Assembly (NCBI GenBank): GCA_943367595.1
Contig: CALRJS020000043.1
Coordinates: forward strand, 1 to 28,476
DNA length: 28,476 bases
Reading direction: 5' to 3'
From: MW101C3 sp943367595
GTDB taxonomy: Bacteria > Cyanobacteriota > Cyanobacteriia > PCC-6307 > Cyanobiaceae
Below the pieces are notes generated by a model. That model worked only from the letters and a program-made list of their open reading frames with translations. It had not been told where the DNA came from and made no database searches. A program made the position numbers and the translations under genes. Shown piece by piece: positions 1 through 8,044 of the stretch; within the stretch, counting starts at the first letter, position 1, and each line of letters opens with the position of its first letter.

Positions 1-244
1 TCACCCCACCGGCGCGCATCTCCAGCTCCAGCTCCGTTTCCTCCAGACGCATCAGCTCCTGCACCTGGCGGCCCAGCGTGATCTCCTGCTCATGGCTCAG
101 CAGCGGCACCCGGCCGATGTCCCGCAGGTACGAGCGCACCAGATCGCCGTCCACAGGAGGCAGGGAACGGGGCAGAACCGCTGGCCGGGGGTCGGCATCG
201 GCCAGCGATTCGACGGGCCGGGACGGGGAGAGTGCGACGATCAC
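1..244 (-). CDS. RNA polymerase sigma factor, RpoD/SigA family, N-terminal part (runs off the left edge)
   Basis: Sigma factors of this family direct RNA polymerase to promoters. Only the first 81 codons are inside the window, and the frame is open through base 1. After a variable leader of about 35 residues the protein reads DLVRSYLRDIGRVPLL, then SHEQEITLGRQVQ. This is the conserved region 1.2 wording of cyanobacterial RpoD-type (group 1/2) sigma factors, where a short leader is more like group 2 than the principal sigma. The start chosen is GTG at 242-244 (M-I-V-A-L-S). The frame stays open upstream, so a non-ATG start further upstream is possible. Regions 2-4, which would decide the group, are outside the window. 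The family is near certain, the group is inferred. Confidence 0.85.
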   Translation of the reverse strand, partial: MIVALSPSRPVESLADADPRPAVLPRSLPPVDGDLVRSYLRDIGRVPLLSHEQEITLGRQVQELMRLEETELELEMRAGGV

Positions 245-657
245 GGCGTGGTGTTTTGACAGTGTGTAAAGCCTAACCTGAAGAAGTGTGAAGTCCCTCT
301 CATCTCGGACGCTTCGTGGCGAAATTCCCCCTCAGCCCCGCCCTGAACTGCCCCTGAGCTGCCTCTGAGCCCCGCCTTGGGCAGCCAGTGAGCGCCACCC
401 AGGGCTGCCAGGGTCTGCCGCGCAGGGTCTTCAGACGTTCGGCCAGGCGGGATCCCCACAGCGGATCTGCCGCACGGGCCCCCCAACGGGCCTGAACAGT
501 GCCGGTCGCCACCTTCCTGCTGGCCTTGCGCCCGCTGGCTCAAGCCGCTGCTCCGCCCACAGCGCAGTCCCTGCCAGGGGAGGAGGCGCAGCCATCCAGC
601 CAGCAGGCCCGCCAACCGGCCCCTATGCGCTGCCTCCGGCAGACGCCTACCGCCCAG
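245..657. other. Intergenic region between the sigma factor and mgtE
   Basis: About 410 bases with no gene I can support. It lies upstream of the minus-strand sigma gene and downstream of mgtE, so it should carry the sigma promoter. The sequence is C-rich with repeated CCCTGAGCTGCC-like words near 340-375. A 7-base inverted repeat (380-386 with 403-409, 16-base loop) is present. Minus-strand open frames cross it but match no family I know. Confidence 0.5.
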
Positions 658-2160
658 CTAGAGCGGCATCCCGAGCGAGTCGAGCAGCCAGGTGGCGGTC
701 CGGAGGTAGATGAACACCCCTGCCACGTCGGTGGCGGTGGCGATGAACGGCGCCGACATCAGCGCCGGATCGAGCCCCAGCCGATCGAACAGCAGTGGCA
801 GCGCCGCACCCGCCGTGGCCGCCAGGGTGGTGATGGCCACCAGGCTCAGGCCCGCCGCCACCGCCACCAGCCAGCTGCCCGACACATACCGGGCCCAGGG
901 CACCACCACCAGCACCATCAACACCCCCAGCAAGGCGCCGGCCACGGCCTCACGCCAGATCGCCGGCCAGGTGCCGAGCGCCTGGATGCGCTGGGTGCTG
1001 AGGCCGCGGATCACCACGGTGGAGCTCTGCGAGCCCACGTTGCCGCCCGTGCCGATCAGCAGCGGGATGAAGGCCGTCAGCATCACCACCCGCTTCAGCA
1101 CCGACTCCTGCGAGGCGATCACCGCTGCGGTGCCGGCATTGGCAATCAGCAGCACCAGCAGCCACACCACCCGGCGACGGGCCACGGTGAACAGGTTGCT
1201 GCGGAAGTAGTCGTCTTCATCGCCCGCCTGCACGGCGCCGGCTGCGTAGAGGTCACGGGTGGCCTCCTGCTGGATCACGTCGATCACGTCATCGACAGTG
1301 ACGATCCCCACCAGCCGCTCCTCGCGGTCCACCACCGGCACCGCCAGGAAGTCGTAGCGCTGGATCACGCGGGCCACCTCCTCCTGATCGGTGGCGGTGG
1401 TGACGTTCACCACCTCCCGGGTCATCACATCGCCGATGCGGTCCTCCGGGTCGGCCATCACCAGATCCCGCAGCGACAGGATGCCGGTGAGGTGGCGCGA
1501 AGCATCGGTCACGTAGAGGCTGTAGACGGTTTCGGTGTCCCGGGCCCGCCGCCGCACGATGTCGAGCGCCTGGGCGGCGCTGTGGAACTCCTTGAGGTCG
1601 ATGAATTCGGTCGTCATCAACCGGCCGGCCGTTTCCGCCTCATAGCCCAGCAGCTGGGCCGTGACGCGGCGCTCCGCCGGGCTCAGCTCCATCAGCAGGC
1701 GCCGCACCACCTTGGCGGGCAGTTCATCGAACAGCCTCACCCGGTCGTCCGGCGACATCTCCTCCACCAGCTCCAGCACCTCGCCCGAGCGCAGCCGCTC
1801 CACCAGGCTCTGCTGCACATCGCCATCGAGGTATTCGTACACCTCAATCGCCTTGTCCTTGGGCAGCAGGCGGAAAGCCAGGGCCTGCAACGTGCGCGGC
1901 AGGGTGCCGATCGCCTCGGCGCAATCCACCGGCTGCACGGGCTCCAGCAGCAGTTTCACACCGCCGTAATTGCTGGCCTTGAGCAGGGCTTCCAGCTGGC
2001 GGGACACCACCTCGGCCACCTGCAGGCCACCGCCGAGCACGATCGTGGAGCCGCTGATGCTGGCCACCGCGCCAGCGCCATGCTCAGCGCCGCCGGGCTG
2101 GCCTCGGCCGGCAGGATCCTGGCGGCCATGGCGGGCGCCGCCGCTGTCGAGCTCGCTCAT
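658..2160 (-). CDS. mgtE: Magnesium transporter MgtE
   Basis: Inner-membrane Mg2+ channel/transporter gated by cytoplasmic Mg2+. The 500 residues follow the full family layout. There is a poorly conserved 40-residue leader, then the alpha-helical MgtE_N domain (about 50-175), two CBS domains (about 180-235 and 243-300), and a C-terminal membrane domain of about five helices (330-495). Signatures are GTGGNVGSQSS (370-380) and the late TATDVAG segment, with Asp478 at the position of the pore Asp known in the family. The start is ATG at 2158-2160. The leader is Gly/Ala-rich and may be over-extended, since the conserved part starts near residue 46. It is divergent from the peroxidase gene. I saw no Mg-sensing leader RNA in the 134-base gap between them. 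Confidence 0.97.
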   Translation of the reverse strand: MSELDSGGARHGRQDPAGRGQPGGAEHGAGAVASISGSTIVLGGGLQVAEVVSRQLEALLKASNYGGVKLLLEPVQPVDCAEAIGTLPRTLQALAFRLLPKDKAIEVYEYLDGDVQQSLVERLRSGEVLELVEEMSPDDRVRLFDELPAKVVRRLLMELSPAERRVTAQLLGYEAETAGRLMTTEFIDLKEFHSAAQALDIVRRRARDTETVYSLYVTDASRHLTGILSLRDLVMADPEDRIGDVMTREVVNVTTATDQEEVARVIQRYDFLAVPVVDREERLVGIVTVDDVIDVIQQEATRDLYAAGAVQAGDEDDYFRSNLFTVARRRVVWLLVLLIANAGTAAVIASQESVLKRVVMLTAFIPLLIGTGGNVGSQSSTVVIRGLSTQRIQALGTWPAIWREAVAGALLGVLMVLVVVPWARYVSGSWLVAVAAGLSLVAITTLAATAGAALPLLFDRLGLDPALMSAPFIATATDVAGVFIYLRTATWLLDSLGMPL

Positions 2161-2294
2161 CGGCCCCGAAGTGGCGGCACAACGAGTGTATGGGGAGGGT
2201 TCCTGCTAAGGCCTCCTCGCTGTGGTCTCCCCTGAGCTGCCTCCCCGCAGCGGCGCTCAGCTTCTAGGGTCGGCCGGCAGCGACAACAACAACC

Positions 2295-2774
2295 ATGAGC
2301 GTGAGCGTTTCCAATGTGGTGGTGCGCAGCGCCACAGGCGCGGAGACAGCGCTGGCCGATTACGCCGGCTCGGTGCTGCTGATCGTCAACGTGGCCAGCC
2401 GCTGCGGCTTCACCCGCCAGTACGCCGGCCTGCAGACCCTGCAGGACACCTACGGCGCCCGCGGCTTGAAGGTGCTGGGCTTTCCCTGCAACGACTTCGG
2501 CGCCCAGGAGCCGGGCAGCCTGCCGGAGATCCAGCAGTTCTGCTCCACCACCTATGGCGCCAGCTTCGAGCTGTTCGACAAGGTGCACGCCAAGGGCCCC
2601 AAGAGCGCTCCCTATGACGTGCTCACCCAGGCCGAACCGGCCGGCGATGTGGAGTGGAACTTCGAGAAGTTCCTGGTGGGCAAGGACGGCACGGTGCTGG
2701 CGCGCTTCAAGAGCGCCGTGGATCCCACCAGCGCGGAACTGACGGCAGCGATCGAAGCGGCCCTCGCCGCCTGA
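2295..2774 (+). CDS. gpx: Glutathione peroxidase family protein (probably a thiol peroxidase)
   Basis: Reduces hydrogen or lipid peroxides in the cytosol using thiols. It has 159 residues, the normal length for a bacterial enzyme. Visible motifs are NVASRCGFT with the peroxidatic Cys37, FPCNDFGAQEPG (63-74), and WNFEKFLVG with Trp121 and Asn122. Cys83 in the FCSTTYG segment is placed like the resolving Cys of thioredoxin-dependent members, so thioredoxin rather than glutathione may be the reductant (inference). The usual catalytic Gln of the FPCNQFG motif is Asp67 here. The start is ATG 2295, with no clear Shine-Dalgarno upstream. It is convergent with the crcB genes, and a shared hairpin follows the stop. 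Confidence 0.93.
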   Translation: MSVSVSNVVVRSATGAETALADYAGSVLLIVNVASRCGFTRQYAGLQTLQDTYGARGLKVLGFPCNDFGAQEPGSLPEIQQFCSTTYGASFELFDKVHAKGPKSAPYDVLTQAEPAGDVEWNFEKFLVGKDGTVLARFKSAVDPTSAELTAAIEAALAA

Positions 2775-2782
2775 GCCGGGCG

Positions 2783-2802
2783 CGGGGGCCGCTCGGCCCC
2801 CG
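2783..2802. terminator. Perfect GC hairpin between convergent gpx and crcB, likely bidirectional terminator
   Basis: An 8-base perfect stem, CGGGGGCC (2783-2790) with GGCCCCCG (2795-2802), has a GCTC tetraloop. It sits in the 33 bases between two convergent stop codons. There is no U-tract on either side, so termination in both directions is inferred from position and stem strength. Confidence 0.6.
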
Positions 2803-2807
2803 GCCAC

Positions 2808-3239
2808 TCACAGCCGGCGACGGCGCAGGGCGGCCATGAGCCGATGGCTGGCGGCGGACCCAGCGGCCACCGCCAGCAGACCCAGCACCAGGCTGGCGAG
2901 CAGTAGCCAGAGTGCCTCGCCGGCGCGATCGAGCTCGGCCAGCCGCACCAGGTTCAGCATCCAGCTGCTGAAGGTGGTGAGGGCCCCGCAGAAGCCGATG
3001 CCGAGGCAGAGCACCAGCGGCGTGCGCCAGGGGATCGGACCCGCCAGCAGGCCCAGCACCAGACAGCCGGTCAGGTTCACCAGCAGCTGCGCCCAGGCGG
3101 CACCGCCCAGCAGGGGACCGAGCCGTAGCTCTGCCTGCCAGCGCAGCAGGGCGCCGGGCACCGCCCCCACAGCCACCAGCAACAGCTCCACGAGCTCGAA
3201 CCGCAACCGCCGCGCCTGAAGGTCGCCGGAATCAGGCAC
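2808..3239 (-). CDS. crcB: Fluoride channel subunit CrcB/FluC (first paralogue)
   Basis: Small four-helix membrane protein of the CrcB/FluC fluoride exporter family, which acts as a dimer to expel F-. It has 143 residues. The family motif GFCGALTTFSSW lies at 82-93, carrying the Phe/Thr-Ser box, and the conserved helix-2 Asn is in VNLTG (54-58). The start is GTG at 3237-3239, overlapping the 3' end of the second crcB by 8 bases. The start could be internal, because the first 15 residues are polar and unconserved. It is the last gene of the gyrB operon. Two adjacent non-identical copies suggest a heterodimeric channel. Confidence 0.93.
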   Translation of the reverse strand: MPDSGDLQARRLRFELVELLLVAVGAVPGALLRWQAELRLGPLLGGAAWAQLLVNLTGCLVLGLLAGPIPWRTPLVLCLGIGFCGALTTFSSWMLNLVRLAELDRAGEALWLLLASLVLGLLAVAAGSAASHRLMAALRRRRL

Positions 3240-3597
3240 GGGCGACCGCCTGCCCCAGCAGCACGGCCAGCACGCCCAGCAGCACGGAGGCCACCAGCAG
3301 CGCCAGTGTTTCGCCTCGCCTGCCGGCCTGCCAGGCCAGCAACGCTTCCAGCATGAAGGTGGAGAAGGTGCTGAAGCTGCCGAGAAAACCGGTGCCGATC
3401 AGCAGCAGCAGGGGGCTGGCGGTGCCGCTGGAGCGATCGAGTGCCACCACCAGACCGAGCGCGAAGCTGGCGGACACATTGACCGCGAGGGTGGCCCAGT
3501 GGCGATGAGGCAGCAGCGGCTCGAAATGGTTGACCAGCCGCAGGCGTAGCCAACTGCCGGGAACAGCACCGACGGCCACCAGCAGGGCCTCATTCAC
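3232..3597 (-). CDS. crcB: Fluoride channel subunit CrcB/FluC (second paralogue)
   Basis: Second CrcB/FluC subunit, 121 residues. The family motif GFLGSFSTFSTF lies at 70-81 and the helix-2 Asn is at 40. The Gly that usually follows this Asn is missing (VNVSASF), which also differs from the first copy. The start chosen is GTG at 3595-3597, giving V-N-E-A-L-L. It overlaps the TGA of the upstream SH3-like gene (GTGA), a typical coupled junction. A longer frame extends to 3681, but that extension is not conserved-looking and lies inside the upstream gene. The arrangement is in line with known paired FluC genes that form heterodimers. Confidence 0.92.
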   Translation of the reverse strand: MNEALLVAVGAVPGSWLRLRLVNHFEPLLPHRHWATLAVNVSASFALGLVVALDRSSGTASPLLLLIGTGFLGSFSTFSTFMLEALLAWQAGRRGETLALLVASVLLGVLAVLLGQAVARA

Positions 3598-3905
3598 CCG
3601 ACCAGCCAGCCGCGCCGCGCCGCTCCGGCGGCAGCCGCGGCCTCGACATGCAACCAGCGTTCCCCATCGGGCTGCTGCCACACACGCAGCAGCCGCAGCG
3701 GCGCGCCCGCTGGCAAGGGCAGCAGGCAGGGGGCGCGGTGATGGGGAGAGGCGCGCAGCACGCCATCGCGGGAGCCCTCAGCAAGCAGCGGATCGCCGTT
3801 CTGGCGGCGGCGCAGCTCCGGCGTGCGCCAATCGGCACCGCCGGCAGGCAGGGCGGCCGGTGCGATCAGGGCGAAGCCCAGCACCCAGATCCAACGCCAG
3901 GCCAT
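3594..3905 (-). CDS. Small secreted protein, probable SH3-like domain
   Basis: 103 residues between gyrB and crcB. It starts with a Sec-type signal peptide: Arg4, a hydrophobic run WIWVLGFALIAPAALP, and a likely cut near ALPAGGA. The mature part is about 80 residues and ends with a WLHVEA...RRGWLVG pattern, like the final strands of bacterial SH3 domains. Function is unknown; periplasmic or cell-wall binding is the common role of such domains. The ATG at 3903-3905 overlaps the gyrB stop (TGATG), and its own stop overlaps the next start (GTGA). This tight packing supports it as a real gene. The domain call is tentative. Confidence 0.72.
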   Translation of the reverse strand: MAWRWIWVLGFALIAPAALPAGGADWRTPELRRRQNGDPLLAEGSRDGVLRASPHHRAPCLLPLPAGAPLRLLRVWQQPDGERWLHVEAAAAAGAARRGWLVG

Positions 3906-5863
3906 CAGATGTCGAGCTGAGCGAAATCGAGCTCGGCGCTGTGGGTTTCGATGAATTCGCGGCGGGGCGCCACTTTGTCTCCCATCAGGATGGTGAAGAT
4001 GCGATCCGCCTCGAGGGCATCTTCAATCTCCACCCGCTTCATCTTGCGGGTGGAGGGATCCATGGTGGTTTCCCACAGCTGCTTGGGCATCATTTCCCCC
4101 AGACCCTTGAATCGCTGGAGGGTGTAATTGGCCTTCTCACCGAAGCCATCAAGGGTTTTCTTGAGGTCCTTTTCGTCGTAGCAGTAGGTGTGGTTCTTGC
4201 CGCGCTCCACCTTGTAGAGAGGCGGGCAGGCGATATAGATGTAGCCGCCTTCCAGCAACATCTTCTGGTAGCGATAGAAGAAGGTGAGCAGCAGCGTGCG
4301 GATGTGAGCGCCGTCCACGTCCGCGTCGGTCATGATCACGATCCGGTGATACCGCAGCGAGGATTCATTGAATTCCTCTCCCTTGATGCCCAGCCCCAGG
4401 CCGGTGATCAACGCCTGGATCTCGGTGTTCTTGTAGATCTTGGCGTCGTCGGTTTTCTCGATGTTGAGAATCTTGCCGCGCAGAGGCAGGATCGCCTGGA
4501 AGCGACGGTCGCGGCCCTGCTTGGCGGAGCCACCGGCGGAGTCGCCTTCCACGATGTAGATCTCGGATTCGGAAGGATCGCGGGAGCTGCAATCGGCCAG
4601 CTTGCCGGGCAGCGTGGAGCTCTCGAGCACCGATTTACGACGCACCAGTTCACGGGCGCGGCGGGCCGCCTCAGCGGCGTTGAAGGCCTGGATCGCCTTC
4701 TCCAGGATCAGGTCGATCACCTGGGGGTGGAACTCAAGGAATTCGCTCAGCGATTCGCCCACCACGGTGTCCACGATGCCGCGCACCTCGGTGTTGCCGA
4801 GCTTGGTCTTGGTCTGCCCTTCGAATTCCGGGTCGGGCACCTTCACCGACAGCACGGCGGTGAGCCCCTCGCGGATGTTTTCGCCCGCCAGGTTGGAATC
4901 ACCGTCTTTGCGCTTGCCACGCTTCCTGGCGAAGGTGTTGAGCGTGCGGGTGAGAACTGTTTTCAGACCCTCGATGTGCGTGCCGCCATCGACGGTGCGG
5001 ATGTTGTTGGCGAAGCCGAGAATGCTGTCGGAATAGGCGTCCACGCACCACTGCAGCGCCGCCTCCACCTGGACGCCGTCCTTCTCCGCATTCACATAGA
5101 TGATGTCGGGGTGAAGGGGATCCTTGCCGTCGTTCATGTAGGCGACGTACTCGCGGATGCCGCCTTCGTAGTGATAGATCTCCTCATGGGCGCTGCCGTC
5201 AGCGCCGAGAGCCTCGCTGCGTTCATCGCGGAAAACGATCCGCACGCCGCCATTGAGATAGGCCAGCTCCCGCAGCCGACCAGACAGCGTGGCGTAGTCG
5301 AAGTGAATGCCGCCGGAGAAGATCTCGATATCGGGCTTGAAGCGCACCGCCGTGCCGGTGCGGCCGCTGGTATCGGCTTCCGAGCGCAGGGTTCCGATCG
5401 GGGCGCCGCGCTCAAAGTGCTGGCGGTGCACCTGGTCCTGCCGGTGGACCGTCACTTCCACCCACTCGCTGAGGGCGTTCACCACCGAAACGCCCACGCC
5501 GTGCAGGCCGCCGGACACCTTGTAGCCGCCACTGCCGAACTTGCCGCCGGCATGCAGCACGGTGAGCACCGTCTCCAGCGCCGACTTGCCGGTGCGCGGG
5601 TGCACGTCGGTGGGGATGCCGCGGCCGTTGTCGGTGACCTCAGCGGAGCCGTCCTCGCACAGGCGCACCAGGATCTCGGTGCAGTGGCCGGCGAGGGCCT
5701 CGTCCACCGAGTTGTCCACCACCTCATACACAAGGTGATGCAGACCCCGCGGCCCGGTGGTGCCGATGTACATGCCGGGGCGCTTGCGCACCGGTTCCAG
5801 GCCTTCGAGCACCTGAATCTGTTCGGCGCCGTAGGCGTGCTGAACTTTGGAGGAGTCGCTCAT
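3905..5863 (-). CDS. gyrB: DNA gyrase subunit B
   Basis: ATPase subunit of the type II topoisomerase that introduces negative supercoils. It has 652 residues, the short bacterial form without the E. coli insertion. The GHKL ATPase domain shows EVVDNSVDEA (47-56), DNGRGIP (78-84) and GGLHGVGVSVVNAL (118-131). The TOPRIM domain carries EGDSAGGSAKQGRDR (439-453) and the metal-binding DADVDG (513-518). The C-terminal GyrA-contact motif is QRFKGLGEM (583-591). The start is ATG at 5861-5863. It heads a four-gene minus-strand operon with overlapping junctions and is divergent from miaA. Confidence 0.99.
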   Translation of the reverse strand: MSDSSKVQHAYGAEQIQVLEGLEPVRKRPGMYIGTTGPRGLHHLVYEVVDNSVDEALAGHCTEILVRLCEDGSAEVTDNGRGIPTDVHPRTGKSALETVLTVLHAGGKFGSGGYKVSGGLHGVGVSVVNALSEWVEVTVHRQDQVHRQHFERGAPIGTLRSEADTSGRTGTAVRFKPDIEIFSGGIHFDYATLSGRLRELAYLNGGVRIVFRDERSEALGADGSAHEEIYHYEGGIREYVAYMNDGKDPLHPDIIYVNAEKDGVQVEAALQWCVDAYSDSILGFANNIRTVDGGTHIEGLKTVLTRTLNTFARKRGKRKDGDSNLAGENIREGLTAVLSVKVPDPEFEGQTKTKLGNTEVRGIVDTVVGESLSEFLEFHPQVIDLILEKAIQAFNAAEAARRARELVRRKSVLESSTLPGKLADCSSRDPSESEIYIVEGDSAGGSAKQGRDRRFQAILPLRGKILNIEKTDDAKIYKNTEIQALITGLGLGIKGEEFNESSLRYHRIVIMTDADVDGAHIRTLLLTFFYRYQKMLLEGGYIYIACPPLYKVERGKNHTYCYDEKDLKKTLDGFGEKANYTLQRFKGLGEMMPKQLWETTMDPSTRKMKRVEIEDALEADRIFTILMGDKVAPRREFIETHSAELDFAQLDI

Positions 5864-6158
5864 TCCGAAAGGCTCAGGAGGCAGGTTGCGGCGTGCGCCG
5901 GTAGCCGGGTGAAGCGGTGCAGCAGCGGCACAGGGCGCTCAAAAGGCCAATCGAGGCATCGATCTTACCACTGCTGCTTCAGAGGGGCGCCCAGGGGGCG
6001 CTCAGCGCCCATTTGCGACAGGGATGCACCCCCAGTCGCATCTCCGCTCCGTCCGTCCCGCGTCGGGACCGCCTGCAGGCCTCCGGCGCACCCCCTCGGG
6101 CCGCCCCTCAGCGAGGCTCAGGTCACCCCGCGCGCACCCTGCGCAGACGCCCCCCCGG
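5864..6158. promoter_or_regulatory. Divergent gyrB/miaA promoter region
   Basis: 295 bases between two divergent genes. On the minus strand a TGG-TAAGAT element (complement of 5962-5970) could be an extended -10 for gyrB about 100 bases from its ATG. No good -35 is visible, so this is weak. A 6-base perfect hairpin, GGGCGC/GCGCCC with a TCA loop, lies at 5996-6010. An open frame continues from miaA upstream to 6024, but it looks non-coding. Confidence 0.35.
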
Positions 6159-7070
6159 ATGGCCGCTTCGCTTCCCCTCGTGCTCGTGCTGCTCGGGCCC
6201 ACCGCCAGCGGCAAGTCGGCCCTGGCCCTGGAGCTGGCCGGCCGCTTCGACCTCACGGTGCTCTCGGTGGATTCCCGACAGCTTTATGCGGGCATGGACA
6301 TCGGCACCGCCAAACCCACCGCCGCCGAGCGGGCGCGTGTGCCCCACGGCCTGCTCGACCTGCGCCCGCCCGACCGGCCGCTCAACCTGCAGGAGTTCCG
6401 CCAGGCGGCAGAGGCCGCCATCGCCGCTGAACACCAGCGCCGCGGCGTGGCCTTTCTTGTTGGGGGCAGCGGGCTCTACCTGCAGGCACTCACCCAGGGG
6501 CTGCAGCCACCGGCGGTTCCGCCCCAGCCGGCCCTGCGCGCCCAGCTGACGGCGCTGGGGCCAGCCACCTGCCACCAGTTGCTGCGTCAGGCCGATCCGG
6601 AGGCGGCAGGGCGCATCGACCCTGCCGACACCGTGCGCACCCAGCGGGCCCTGGAGGTGCTGTACGCCACCGGCCGGCCCCTCTCCAGCCAGCAGAGCCA
6701 GCGGCCGCCCGCCTGGCGGGTGCTGGAACTGGGCCTCGACCCCAGCGACCTCAGGCAGCGGATCGCCCGTCGCACCCGTTCGCTCTACGCCGATGGCCTG
6801 GTGGAGGAAACGCAGCAGCTGGCCCGGCGCTACGGCCCCAACCTGCCGCTGCTGCAGACGATCGGCTACGGCGAAGCGCTGCAGCTGCTGGCGGGCGAGC
6901 TGAGTGAGGCGGAGGCGATCAACCGCACCGACCAGCGCACGCGGCAGTACGCCAAGCGCCAGCGCACCTGGTTCCGGCGCCGGCATGACCCGCTGTGGCT
7001 GGATCCGGCGGCTGGCGCCACCGATCTGCTGAGGGCCGCCGTGGGGGCGGTCGAAGGGGTTCTAGGGTAA
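6159..7070 (+). CDS. miaA: tRNA dimethylallyltransferase MiaA
   Basis: Transfers a dimethylallyl group to N6 of adenosine-37 in tRNAs reading UNN codons. It has 303 residues from the chosen ATG. The P-loop GPTASGKS is at 13-20, followed by VDSRQLYAGMDIGTAKPT, which is the tRNA/isoprenoid-binding motif. GGSGLYLQAL and the C-terminal TIGYGEA and TRQYAKRQRTW motifs complete the family pattern. A longer frame starts at 6024, but its first 45 residues are Pro/Arg-rich and unlike the family, so ATG 6159 is preferred. It lies 60 bases upstream of infC on the same strand and may be co-transcribed with it. Confidence 0.97.
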   Translation: MAASLPLVLVLLGPTASGKSALALELAGRFDLTVLSVDSRQLYAGMDIGTAKPTAAERARVPHGLLDLRPPDRPLNLQEFRQAAEAAIAAEHQRRGVAFLVGGSGLYLQALTQGLQPPAVPPQPALRAQLTALGPATCHQLLRQADPEAAGRIDPADTVRTQRALEVLYATGRPLSSQQSQRPPAWRVLELGLDPSDLRQRIARRTRSLYADGLVEETQQLARRYGPNLPLLQTIGYGEALQLLAGELSEAEAINRTDQRTRQYAKRQRTWFRRRHDPLWLDPAAGATDLLRAAVGAVEGVLG

Positions 7071-7130
7071 GGGTGAGACCTTGACGGCTGTTCCCCGTGC
7101 CGGCCTCCGCTACGCCCCTCGCTTCTTTGA

Positions 7131-7790
7131 ATGCCTCCTCGTCCTCGGTTTGATCGTCGTGCTCCCGTGCGGGAGCTCCCCAACATCAACGAACGCATCA
7201 GTTACCCCCAGTTGCGGGTGGTCGATGCCGACGGCAGTCAGCTCGGCGTGATCACCAGGGAGGAAGCCCTCGAGGTCGCCAAGGACCGTGAGCTCGACTT
7301 GGTGCTGGTGAGCGAGAAGGCGGATCCGCCTGTGTGCCGGATCATGGACTACGGCAAGTTCAAGTTCGAGCAGGAAAAAAAGGCCAAGGAAGCCAAGAAG
7401 AAGTCGCACCAAACCGAAGTCAAGGAGGTGAAGATGCGCTACAAGATCGATTCGCACGATTACCAGGTGCGCATCGGTCAGGCCATCCGCTTCCTCAAGG
7501 ACGGCGACAAGGTGAAGTGCACGGTGATCTTCCGGGGCCGGGAGATTCAGCACACGGCACTGGCCGAGCAGTTGCTGTATCGGATGGCCAAAGATCTCGA
7601 GGAAAGCGCCGAGATCCAACAGGACCCCAAGCGCGAGGGCCGCAACATGATCATGTTCCTCACGCCGCGCAAAACGCCGCTCACCAAGGAAAAAGATGCC
7701 GCTGCCCTGGCGGCCAAGGCGGTGCGCACCATCCCCTCACCGCAGCGCCAGACCAGCGCCGCCGCTGCAGGCGAGGCCGCCGAGGGCTGA
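7131..7790 (+). CDS. infC: Translation initiation factor IF-3
   Basis: Binds the 30S subunit, prevents premature 50S joining and checks start-codon pairing. It has 219 residues. The N-domain contains INERISYPQLRVVDADG and GVITREEAL, and a basic linker, EKKAKEAKKKS, follows. The C-domain carries VKEVKMRYKIDSHDYQVR and FRGREIQH. A 40-residue Ala-rich tail follows the conserved core. The start is ATG at 7131, not the rare AUU that autoregulates infC in enterobacteria. No clear Shine-Dalgarno is visible. The normal infC-rpmI-rplT order is absent, because the next gene is convergent. Confidence 0.98.
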   Translation: MPPRPRFDRRAPVRELPNINERISYPQLRVVDADGSQLGVITREEALEVAKDRELDLVLVSEKADPPVCRIMDYGKFKFEQEKKAKEAKKKSHQTEVKEVKMRYKIDSHDYQVRIGQAIRFLKDGDKVKCTVIFRGREIQHTALAEQLLYRMAKDLEESAEIQQDPKREGRNMIMFLTPRKTPLTKEKDAAALAAKAVRTIPSPQRQTSAAAAGEAAEG

Positions 7791-7815
7791 GGTCCTGGCG
7801 GCCTGACGACCGCAA

Positions 7816-7942
7816 GTCGACACTTCTGGCCGACGGCCGCAGACCGACAGCCAGTCGATACCTCTGGCCGACAGCTGTCAGCCGGCCGATGCCGCTGGCC
7901 GACAGCCAACACCGACAGCCGGCCGATGCCGTTGAGCGACAC
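7816..7942. repeat. Degenerate tandem repeat (about 3.5 units of 31-38 bases) after infC
   Basis: Units start at 7816, 7854, 7885 and 7922 (lengths 38, 31, 37 and a partial 21). Each opens with a GTCGAYACY or GCCGATGCC word followed by CTGGCCGACRG; the last reads TTGAGCGAC. The unit ends mostly share GACAGCCG or a close variant. Unit 2 holds the perfect palindrome GACAGCTGTC. The repeat fills most of the gap between convergent infC and the hydrolase gene and may contribute to termination. It has no open frame that I trust. Confidence 0.75.
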
Positions 7943-8044
7943 CGCCAAGGTGCCGCCGGTCCGTAGCGCTCGTCCGTGCTGCCAGCCTCATCTGCCCGCG
8001 TACGCAGGCGGAGAGCGTCGCTCGCTGCTGCGGCACGCCCAGGT

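Noticed and set aside
300..512. Arg-rich 70-codon minus-strand frame between the sigma factor and mgtE
   Set aside because: No family resemblance, and another long frame overlaps it on the same strand; high GC alone can keep such frames open.
499..2235. Very long plus-strand frame antisense to mgtE, with similar frames opposite gyrB and secA
   Set aside because: His/Gln/Arg-rich shadow translations produced by high-GC third positions of the true minus-strand genes.
7081..7086. TTGACG as a possible -35 for infC
   Set aside because: No -10 element at 16-18 bases spacing, and miaA lies immediately upstream on the same strand.
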